Below are positions 1 through 5,438 of a DNA stretch of 9,877 bases, one piece after another (positions within the stretch are counted from its first letter, which is position 1; the number at the start of each line of letters is the position of its first letter). The translations under genes were made by a program, and so were the position numbers. The stretch is from contig CAAGDT010000205.1 of assembly GCA_900768675.1 (NCBI GenBank), positions 1 through 9,877 on the forward strand, read 5' to 3'. A model generated the notes under the pieces. The model was not told the DNA's origin and searched no databases. It saw only the letters and a program-made list of their open reading frames with translations. This stretch comes from Oscillospiraceae bacterium. GTDB lineage: Bacteria; Bacillota; Clostridia; Oscillospirales; Ruminococcaceae.

Positions 1-1
1 C

Positions 2-469
2 AGCGCAATAGACATAATTCTGCGGTATTACCACTGCAAGCCGAAGGAAATACCCGACCGAATAACCGACCTTGACAAGCAGCTTGAATTTGCCTGCCGA
101 CCCTATGGAATTATGCGCAGAGAGGTCAATCTTGAAAGTGGTTGGTATCGTGATGCAGTAGGCGCTATGCTTGGCAGGAAAAAGGACGGCACGATAGTTG
201 CCCTTATTCCAAACAAAACTTATGGTTACAGTATTGTTGAAAATGGGAAGAAAGTAAGGCTGAATAAGCGAACGGAGAAGCTTTTAGACAGCGAAGCATA
301 TTGCTTCTACAAGCCTTTTCCAATGAAGAAAATCGGGATTCCTGCACTAATAAAATACATAGTTCAGAGCGTGCCTGTTTTCTCCTCCCTGACCTTTTTC
401 CTTACTGCAAAACCGAAGCTGAAAATTTTCAGCGGTAAAAAGCTTTATATTTTCAGAGCTTTTCCATAA
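2..469 (+). pseudogene. NHLP-type peptide exporter fragment fused to a membrane-protein segment
   Basis: The frame is open from the left edge, so the gene begins outside the window. Residues up to about 120 resemble the region just before the membrane domain in NHLP/NHLM bacteriocin-export ABC permease/ATPases, recalled as WWRDAxGPLLAF, VALLP and FYRPLP blocks. Here these read GWYRDAVGAMLG, TIVALIPNKTYGYSIV and AYCFYKPFPM. Those proteins export leader-dependent RiPP peptides across the inner membrane. After roughly IKYIVQSVP (near nt 360-390) the sequence stops resembling the exporter: there are no ABC transmembrane helices and no Walker A or B. It passes into SLTFFLTAKPKLKIF, which fits the start of the membrane protein downstream. 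The frame ends at TAA 467-469, just after a T4 run (460-463); adding one T would join it to the next frame. Family assignment is from memory of conserved blocks, not alignment; the chimeric nature is inferred. Confidence 0.55.
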
Positions 470-999
470 TTCCCATTCTGTATGAAGCGATTGCTTTTGC
501 CTATAAGCTTTTGTGCTTACAGGGCAAGGCTGTTCCTTCTCTGTTTGTCTATGCCATCCTGCCCACGAAGGCTCCGCTTACATTTATTGCCTTTATGCTG
601 ATACTTGCCTTTGAAACAGCGAAAAAGATGAGATATATGAAGCTCGGAGGAACGGAAGAAGGCTACGCCGAATTCTTCGCGACAAACAAAAACTCCTTTA
701 TGTTCGCTGTATCAACCGCAAAAACATTTGCATATATCGGAGCTGTTGATATATTATTATTTGCAGTCTGCTCCTTTGTGCTGATTTCGGGCAAGGTGGA
801 CGATATCAACCCGCTGCTTAAAATCGGCTTGGGGCAATCCGCAGACCTTCTGACCCTTGCGCCCTTCGTTTTGCTGTTTTCCTACAACCGCAAGCCCAGA
901 ATTGCAAATTACAATCTCATTCTCCCGCTGGCAATGATAATTATCATTGTTTTCGTTTATCTCGAAGGCGCTTACTTCTTTGTTACGGGAAGGCTTTAA
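439..999 (+). pseudogene. Uncharacterised multi-pass membrane protein, 5'-truncated and frame-shifted
   Basis: Open from just after an in-frame TAA at 436-438. The first ATG (about 511) has no ribosome binding site, and coding character extends upstream of it, so the 162-residue reading is only the C-terminal part. About five hydrophobic segments are visible: SIIPILYEAIAFAYKLL, PLTFIAFMLILAF, AYIGAVDILLFAVCSFVLI, LLTLAPFVLLFSY, and a final LPLAMIIIIVFVYLEG helix close to the C-terminus. A charged loop (KKMRYMKLGGTEEGYAEFF) follows helix two. Joining the preceding frame (KIFSGKKLYIFRAF) to SIIPILYEA by one extra T at 460-463 gives a continuous membrane protein. The layout resembles hypothetical membrane proteins of gut Firmicutes I have seen, but I cannot name a family. 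Stop TAA is 997-999. No signature of substrate or enzyme activity is visible. Confidence 0.5.
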
Positions 1000-1108
1000 G
1001 AGAGGCTTATCCTATGGACAGCAAGGCCCGGATTATTAAAAATGGTTTACGGGGCGGTTTGTATTGATGCGGATTATACTGACCGGAGCGTCTGCTGCAC
1101 GTTACTCC
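1000..1108 (+). other. Spacer with two tiny coupled reading frames, possible gene remnants
   Basis: No full gene is present. A 17-codon frame opens at ATG 1014 and ends at TGA 1065-1067. That stop overlaps an ATG at 1067-1069 in the TGATG arrangement typical of translational coupling. The second frame begins MRIILTGASAA, reminiscent of the N-terminal nucleotide-binding stretch of short-chain dehydrogenases (xxLITGASxGIG), but it lacks the following glycines and stops after 22 codons at 1135. With the gene fragments around it, this could be one more join of a gene end and a gene start. It is equally compatible with chance, and no strong ribosome binding site precedes either frame. Confidence 0.2.
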
Positions 1109-1136
1109 TTGACTTATACCGGAAGTGTGATATAAT
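1109..1136 (+). promoter_or_regulatory. Sigma-A-type promoter, extended -10
   Basis: TTGACT at 1109-1114 and TATAAT at 1131-1136 are separated by 16 bp. TG sits one base before the -10 hexamer, giving an extended -10. Transcription would begin near 1142 and run through the hairpin block toward the XRE-cupin gene, or end in that block. Confidence 0.6.
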
Positions 1137-1146
1137 AACCTTAAAA

Positions 1147-1180
1147 TGAAATGCTTACGCATTTTAGGAGCTACGCTCCT
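1147..1180 (+). repeat. Two back-to-back perfect hairpins
   Basis: AAATGC-TTAC-GCATTT (1149-1164, extendable by a G-T and a T-A pair to 1147-1166) is followed directly by AGGAGC-TAC-GCTCCT (1166-1180). Both stems are perfect 6-bp arms with very short loops. The second is followed by TTGTTT. They look like stem-loops of a dispersed intergenic element rather than a clear terminator. Confidence 0.5.
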
Positions 1181-1221
1181 TGTTTGATTCGCAAACCATT
1201 TTAAGAACATTTTATCATTTT

Positions 1222-1246
1222 AAGGAATCGCCTTGCGGCTCTTTTT
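1222..1246 (+). terminator. Possible intrinsic terminator or third hairpin of the repeat block
   Basis: AAGGAATCGC (1222-1231) pairs with GCGGCTCTTT (1235-1244) across a CTT loop, allowing two G-U pairs and one mismatch. It ends in a five-T run (1242-1246). It could terminate transcripts from the 1109-1136 promoter. The stem is imperfect and the T run partly lies within it, so support is moderate. Confidence 0.35.
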
Positions 1247-1317
1247 ATGATATAATAACCTTAACGATAGTCATTGCTGAAAAGGAGGATATTTCTCATC
1301 GGGGAAATCAAAAATGT

Positions 1318-1740
1318 ATGGACTATCTCAGCTACAATATATCAAAAAATCTTAACCGAATCCGCACCTCCCGGGGAATGAGCCTTGACGCAGCCGCAGA
1401 GCAGACCGGAGTAAGCAAGAGTATGCTTTATCAGATTGAGCAGGGCGCTGCCAACCCCTCAATCAATGTCCTCGGCAAGATAGTTTCGGGTCTCAGGATA
1501 TAATTTACAGAGCTTATTGCTTCGCCGCCCGAGGCTTCCTATCTTGTTAAAACAGCGGAGGTTTATCCAATCAAGGTGGATGAAAAATACACCGTTAAGA
1601 CCTGTTTTCCTTACGAGGACAACAAGAAAATCGAACTGTACCGCATTGACATTCTCCCCGGCGGAGTGTATGTGAGCGGCGGCCACGGTTCGGGTACAAG
1701 GGAGTATATCGCCGTTCTTGAGGGGATTCTGACAGTATGA
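1318..1740 (+). pseudogene. XRE-family helix-turn-helix regulator with cupin domain, interrupted and truncated
   Basis: The frame starts at ATG 1318 (MDYLSYNISKNLNRIRTSRG). It encodes an XRE DNA-binding domain (residues about 10-58; MSLDAAAEQTGVSKSMLYQIEQG is the helix-turn-helix core, ANPSI the usual following block). An in-frame TAA at 1501-1503 (codon 62) falls where family members typically read GLRI-x-FTEL. The same frame resumes at once with FTELIASPPEASYLV and the beginning of a small cupin barrel (PGGVYVSGGHGSGTREYIAVLEGILTV). It then ends at TGA 1738-1740 in mid-barrel, where the aminotransferase fragment begins. Full-length relatives are about 180 residues; this is 140 codons including the nonsense codon. 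An AAAGGAGG at 1281-1288 lies too far upstream to serve this ATG, and GGGGA at 1301-1305 is closer. Intact relatives often regulate adjacent metabolic operons. The 61-residue product could at most bind DNA without sensing a ligand. Confidence 0.75.
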
Positions 1741-2594
1741 TAAAGATGGCTCGTAAGTACGGCGTTGAAAAATACGGACCCAAGCGCTACAACATGGTTA
1801 CCGCCGCAAAGTCCTTCCACGGCAGAACCTTCGGCGCAATGAGTGCCACCGGTCAGCCGGACAACGCCTGTCAGATAGGCTTCGGCGATATGGTTCCCGG
1901 CTTTACTTATGCACCCTACAACGACTTGCAGGCATTCAAGGACGCCTGCACCGAAAATACAATTGCAATAATGATTGAGCCGGTACAGGGCGAGGGCGGA
2001 GTTAATCCTGCATCACCGGAATTTATGGCGGGACTGAGAAAATTCTGCGATGAAAACAATATGCTTCTGCTGCTGGACGAGGTTCAGACAGGCTGGTGCA
2101 AGACGGGCGCTGTAATGTCCTTTATGAATTACGGAATAAAGCCGGATATTGTATCTATGGCAAAGGCTATGGGCGGCGGAATGCCGATAGGAGCTATCTG
2201 CACAACAGAGGAGGTTGCTAAAGCCTTTACAATGGGCTCTCACGGTACAACCTTCGGCGGACACCCGGTATGCTGTGCGGCTTCCTATGCGGCGGTAAGC
2301 GAAATGCTTGAAAAAAATCTTGCAGAGAACGCAAAGAAAATGGGCGGATACTTTATGAAGAAGCTCTCTGAGCTGCCTCACGTCAAGGAGGTAAGAGGAC
2401 AGGGACTTCTTGTGGGAGTTGAGTTCGAGGATCTGGACAGCGTTGCTGTAAAGCACGCCTGCTTTGACAGGAAGCTGCTTATTACTGCAATAGGCTCAAG
2501 AATAATCAGAATGATTCCGCCGCTGACTATAACGGAAAGCGACTGCGACAAGGCTTACGAGATTACAAGAGAAGCGGTTCTTGGGAGGCGGTAA
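1737..2594 (+). pseudogene. Class III PLP aminotransferase (acetylornithine/4-aminobutyrate type), N-terminus missing
   Basis: The 285-residue frame matches the fold-type I, class III (OAT) aminotransferase group, which transfers an amino group from acetylornithine, ornithine or 4-aminobutyrate to 2-oxoglutarate. Visible landmarks are KSFHGRTFGAMSATGQ (24-40), EPVQGEGGV (81-89), the PLP-pyridine aspartate in LLLDEVQTG (D114), the Schiff-base lysine in SMAKAMGGGMPIGA (K143), and HGTTFGGHPVCCAA (169-182). Full-length members have about 390-430 residues. Here the first residues (MIKMARKYG) correspond to roughly residue 110 of a complete enzyme. The substrate-binding N-terminal segment and the G-T/A-E-A PLP-phosphate loop are absent, so activity is unlikely. 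The ATG at 1737 overlaps the cupin stop and has no ribosome binding site; it is an internal codon exposed by a join. The natural C-terminus also appears replaced after EAV by LGRR. The exact substrate cannot be fixed. Confidence 0.75.
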
Positions 2595-2998
2595 GCCTTG
2601 CGGCAACGCTGGGAGGAATGGTAATCGGTGCAGCAGGAGTTTCCGCCGCCCACGGAATGGAGCATCCCGCCTCGGGACTTAAGAATATCGTCCACGGCAG
2701 AGGTCTTGCCGCCCTTACTCCGCCCATTGTGGAACGGCTTGATCCTGCGCTTCCCGAAAAATTCGCCGAGGTTTCAAGGCTGCTGGGCGGAAAGGACGAA
2801 AAGGACTGCGCCGACAGGATAAGAGCCTTTTTGCGTTCAATTGACCTTGAGGTAAAGCTTGGAGAGCTGGGAATTTCTCTTGATGATGTGGAATGGATGA
2901 CCGAAAACTGTATGAAAATCTCAATCGGAAATCTCAATAATGCTCCCGTTGTTTTCAGCAGGGAAGAGGTTGCAGAGATTTACAGGGAAGCAATTTAA
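2570..2998 (+). pseudogene. Iron-containing alcohol dehydrogenase, C-terminal fragment
   Basis: In the frame open from about 2570 the sequence reads SWEAVSLAATLGGMVIG. Then comes the second iron-ADH signature, AAHGMEHPASGLKNIVHGRG, with the two histidines expected to complete the metal site, then LAALTPPIVER. About 140 of the usual ~390 residues remain. The Rossmann-like NAD-binding half and the first metal ligands (Asp, His) are gone, so it cannot be active. The natural C-terminus is present (stop TAA 2996-2998). The first ATG (about 2618) is internal and lacks a ribosome binding site. The frame overlaps the aminotransferase tail near 2572-2594, where both genes carry a similar GARGCGGT word, possibly the recombination point. 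The family oxidises or reduces alcohols and aldehydes with NAD(P)H; the substrate is not deducible. Confidence 0.8.
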
Positions 2999-3026
2999 CC
3001 GGAATTATATCCGATATTCAAGCAGC

Positions 3027-3061
3027 GTTGCGCAACAGTAGAACTGCCAAAAAAGCAGTTT
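3027..3061 (+). terminator. Weak stem-loops after the dehydrogenase fragment
   Basis: A 10-bp palindrome GTTGCGCAAC (3027-3036) is followed by AACTGC (3042-3047) pairing with GCAGTT (3055-3060) around an A-rich loop. Only TTGAATTT follows, so there is no true U tract. This may be a weak terminator of the upstream fragment, or nothing. Confidence 0.22.
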
Positions 3062-3105
3062 GAATTTGCACAGCGCTTTTGCCCGCTTATAAAAGGGAGG
3101 TTAAA

Positions 3106-4634
3106 ATGAAAAAAACAGGTTCCATACAATTGAAAATTATACTGCTTGCAATTATCCCGATGCTTCTGATTTCATTGATTTTGCTGGGATACGCTTTTGC
3201 GGGCGGAATGAATAATATAACCTCCGCTCTTAGGGACAGCCTCAGCGAAACCGCAAAAATATCCGCAAGCGCTGTTGTAAATCAGCTTACGGTGTATGAG
3301 ACAGTAGTAAACGAAGCCTCAGCAAGCCAGCTTTTTCAAGAGGAAAGCCCCGATAACGAGAAAATTATGGCTTTTCTTGAAGAAGTAAAGGAGCGAAACG
3401 GCTTTCTGCGCATAGGCTATACCGACGAAAACGGCGTAAACCAGAACGGCAGCGACTTTTCCGAAAGGCAGTATTTCAAGGACTGCCGTGAAAGGCTGGC
3501 TCCCGTAACCTCCGACCCTTACGCCTCAAAGGACGGAAACGGGGCGCTGTCTGTGCTGTTCTGTGCGCCGATTGTACGAGGGGGAAGCTTCTGCGGGATA
3601 GTTTACGGAGCAGCCGACGCTAAGCTTTTTACTGACATTATAAGCGGCGTTGTTGTTGGCGAAAAGGGGTTGAATTTTATAATCGACAGTACCGGAACCT
3701 TTATTGCCCATAACGATTATTCCAATGCAGGAAATCTTGTGAACTATATTTCCGGGGCGAAAGAGGATTCCTCTCTTTCCGCAAAGGCTGCGGTAATAGC
3801 GGAAATGCTCCAGAATCAAAGCGGTTCCCTTATTTACGACGACGAGGGAGTACAGCGTATTGCCTGTTATGTTCCGATTGACAGGGGCAGCAAATGGGTG
3901 CTGACGGTTACGGTAAGCAGCTTTGAGTTTATGGAAAAGGAGCTTATCGGGCTTGGAGTGCTGGCGGTATGCGCTGTCATTGTCATAATTATCAGCATCT
4001 TGCTGATATTCAAAGCCTCCGCCCGTATTGTTAGGCCTGTATGCGGCTGCACAAAAAGAATAGAGCTTTTAGCCGAGGGCGACCTTAAGTCGGATATTGA
4101 TGTATGTGCAGGAAACGATGAAACAGGGGTTCTTGTGGAGTCCACAAGGCGCAATATACGGCATCTGAACAGTATGATACGGCACATTTCCGAGAGCCTT
4201 GAAAAATGGCGGAGGGAGATTTTACCCACGAAACCGAGGGCAAATTCAGAGGGGATTTTGAGCCGATAAAGAAGTCGCTGGACAATATTATGAACTCACT
4301 TCGCAGCGTGCTTACAGATATTGACAGGGCTTCGGAGTCGGTGTCGGGTATATCCGGGCAGGTGGTTGATACCTCCCGAAAGCTTTCCGAGGGGGTAAGC
4401 AATCAGACTGCACTTATAAACGAAATAAGCGACACCTTCGGCAGCATGAAGGAAAGCATAAGGCTGAATGACGACAATACAGCAAATGTTCTTGATTTAG
4501 CCTCTAAAACCAGAACGGGCGTAAAGGTCAGCGCAGAGCAGATGAACCGTCTTCTTACGGCTTTGCGTACGCCTTGCTTGCATCTTTGTGCGGTATTGCC
4601 TAAAAACGAGAAAATCCCGTCCTGTCGGAGATAA
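3106..4634 (+). pseudogene. Methyl-accepting chemotaxis protein with dCache sensor, frame-shifted and lacking its signalling tip
   Basis: The start is ATG 3106, with AGGGAGG five bases upstream; the in-frame TTG at 3079 has no such site. The first frame (387 residues, to TAA/TGA near 4269) has TM1 at about 9-32. A periplasmic double-Cache ligand domain spans about 40-275 (GYTDENGVNQNGSDFSERQYF, APIVRGGSFCGIVYGA, GLNFIIDSTGTFIAHND). TM2 is at about 281-303, and a HAMP-like region follows. At the A5 run 4202-4206 the reading frame must move back one base: SLEK then continues as MAEGDFTHETEGKFRGDFEPIKKSLDN, a second HAMP-like segment and coiled coil ending EQMNRLLTA near 4556. Receptors of this type continue for about 200 residues with the hairpin that contacts CheA/CheW; none of it is here. 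The final residues before TAA 4632-4634 are out of family. It would have sensed a small molecule for chemotaxis; as written it cannot signal. Confidence 0.8.
4556..4603 (+). pseudogene. C-terminal tail of an unidentified, probably membrane, protein
   Basis: In a different frame from the receptor, the stretch reads YGFAYALLASLCGIA and then TAA (4601-4603). It is hydrophobic and ends cleanly, as a membrane protein C-terminus would. It begins just where the chemoreceptor loses family resemblance (LLTA), so it may be the other side of a gene-gene join. Only about 15 residues are available, so this is tentative. Confidence 0.3.
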
Positions 4635-4650
4635 TGCCGGACAGAGCGGG
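4616..4650 (-). terminator. Long imperfect hairpin, terminator-like on the minus strand
   Basis: CCCGTCCTGTCGG (4616-4628) pairs with CCGGACAGAGCGGG (4637-4650) with small mismatches around an 8-base loop. On the minus strand the stem is followed by ATTTTCTCGTTTTT (4615 down to 4602), a loose U tract. On the plus strand no T run follows. It may end leftward transcripts, or be the residue of a bidirectional terminator. Confidence 0.35.
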
Positions 4651-4713
4651 CTTAGCGGAATATGGCATAAAAACAGTAATGAAAAGCAGTCAAATCTCGT
4701 ATAAAATTACCAT

Positions 4714-4742
4714 TTGAAATTAATGGAAAAATATGATAAAAT
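4714..4742 (+). promoter_or_regulatory. Sigma-A-type promoter for the DUF2798 gene
   Basis: TTGAAA (4714-4719) and TAAAAT (4737-4742) are spaced by 17 bp. TG precedes the -10 by one base (extended -10). Predicted start near 4749 places the whole inverted-repeat leader in the 5' untranslated RNA. Confidence 0.65.
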
Positions 4743-4752
4743 AACGATACAA

Positions 4753-4849
4753 CCGAATAAGCAACGACACAAGTTATACCTTTGGTATGTAAATCTGATT
4801 ACGGAACGGCAATTTGATTTCATACCAAAGGTATAACTTTTTTATTCGG
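4753..4849 (+). promoter_or_regulatory. Nested inverted-repeat leader: attenuator-like hairpin and/or paired operator
   Basis: AAGTTATACCTTTGGTATG (4771-4789) and its exact reverse complement (4821-4839) form a 19-bp stem. With one bulged T, AAATC (4791-4795) and GATTT (4816-4820) extend it inward. The right arm runs into T6 (4838-4843), as in an intrinsic terminator. An outer pair, CCGAATAA (4753-4760) and TTATTCGG (4842-4849), flanks it and includes part of the T run, so the two pairings compete. Each arm is itself palindromic (ATACC-TTT-GGTAT and ATACC-AAA-GGTAT), which would suit two binding sites for a dimeric repressor 46 bp apart. The element sits between promoter and gene, so it probably controls expression of the downstream membrane protein. 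Which mechanism applies cannot be told from sequence. Confidence 0.6.
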
Positions 4850-4872
4850 AATTTTTTTAAGGAGAAATTTTT

Positions 4873-5433
4873 ATGCCGAGAAACCAATTTGAAAGAATGA
4901 TGTTTGCACTTATGACTGTGATAGTTACCGTACACGGATATGTGTTTTACAGTCTCTATGTAGTCAACGGCTCAGTGCTGATGGAGGTTAATCATACGAA
5001 CAGCGTCCTTGAGGCAATAAACGCTCAGGGTGGAGTTTATATGTTCGGAGGATTTCTGCCGATATGGGCAGTAGTTGTCGTAGAGTTCATTTTTGCGTAC
5101 AGTCTTGAATGTCTTGCGGGAAGTCCCTGCTCGTTTAAACTCGCCTGCAGGGTTTTCAACCCGGAAGAAACCAATCCCGTGCTTTTTGAAACAGCAATTA
5201 TCTGTGCAACCGTTGGAATTATGTGCCCTGCTATGAGCTTTATTGCCGCATGGCTTTACTATCCTTACTATGAGGGCTTTAATATCATTACGCTTCTTGC
5301 AAATTGGCTTAAGCTTGTATGCTTTAATTTTCCCTTTGCGTTTTTCTCCCAGCTTTTCTTTATCCAGCCGCTTATAAGAACTGTTTTCAGAAAGGTTTTC
5401 CGCAGGAATAAAGCCGTGGTGGCTGACTGCTGA
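4873..5433 (+). CDS. DUF2798-type four-helix membrane protein
   Basis: A 186-residue protein begins at ATG 4873 after AAGGAG (4859-4864) with eight-base spacing. It has four predicted helices, about residues 6-30, 56-77, 98-124 and 140-170, in two similar halves as expected for tandem DUF2798 units. Recognisable blocks are MPRNQFERMMFALMTVIVTVH, the central SPCSFKLACRVFNPEETNP loop, ETAIICATVGIMCPAMSFIAAW, and FFSQLFFIQPLIRTVF. The function of the family is unknown; it is an inner-membrane protein. The gene is intact, has its own promoter and an elaborate leader, and ends five bases before the convergent sensor kinase gene, with no terminator between. It is probably regulated at the leader element (4753-4849). 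Confidence 0.8.
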   Translation: MPRNQFERMMFALMTVIVTVHGYVFYSLYVVNGSVLMEVNHTNSVLEAINAQGGVYMFGGFLPIWAVVVVEFIFAYSLECLAGSPCSFKLACRVFNPEETNPVLFETAIICATVGIMCPAMSFIAAWLYYPYYEGFNIITLLANWLKLVCFNFPFAFFSQLFFIQPLIRTVFRKVFRRNKAVVADC

Positions 5434-5438
5434 GCCGC

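Larger units (their letters stand above)
1128..1264 (+). repeat. 17-bp direct repeat flanking a hairpin-rich intergenic block
   Basis: The word TGATATAATAACCTTAA occurs identically at 1128-1144 and 1248-1264, exactly 120 bp apart. Each copy contains an extended -10 element. Between them lie three hairpins and four occurrences of CATTTTA (near 1160, 1197, 1208 and 1216). The arrangement could be a small dispersed intergenic repeat (MITE- or REP-like) or a locally duplicated promoter segment. No transposase or target-site signature is visible, so the class is open. The second copy lies about 50 bp upstream of the XRE-cupin start and could supply its promoter, but no good -35 element is seen at 16-18 bp. 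Confidence 0.5.

Noticed and set aside
1007..1210. Minus-strand 67-residue frame
   Set aside because: No ribosome binding site or domain pattern; it runs antisense through the promoter and hairpin block.
1128..1264. CRISPR-like repeat-spacer unit
   Set aside because: Only two 17-bp copies separated by about 103 bp, no further periodic copies and no cas gene.
2013..2456. Minus-strand 147-residue frame opposite the aminotransferase
   Set aside because: Antisense shadow of a clearly recognisable PLP enzyme; cysteine/histidine-rich composition without a motif.
3060..3093. Promoter TTGCAC/TATAAA just before the chemoreceptor
   Set aside because: The -10 abuts the ribosome binding site, so the predicted start would fall at or after it; spacing and hexamers are otherwise weak.
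4195..4212. Programmed -1 ribosomal frameshift in the chemoreceptor
   Set aside because: No X-XXY-YYZ heptamer is present (the site is T-GAA-AAA), A5 is short for slippage, such regulation is not known for these receptors, and the gene is already truncated downstream.
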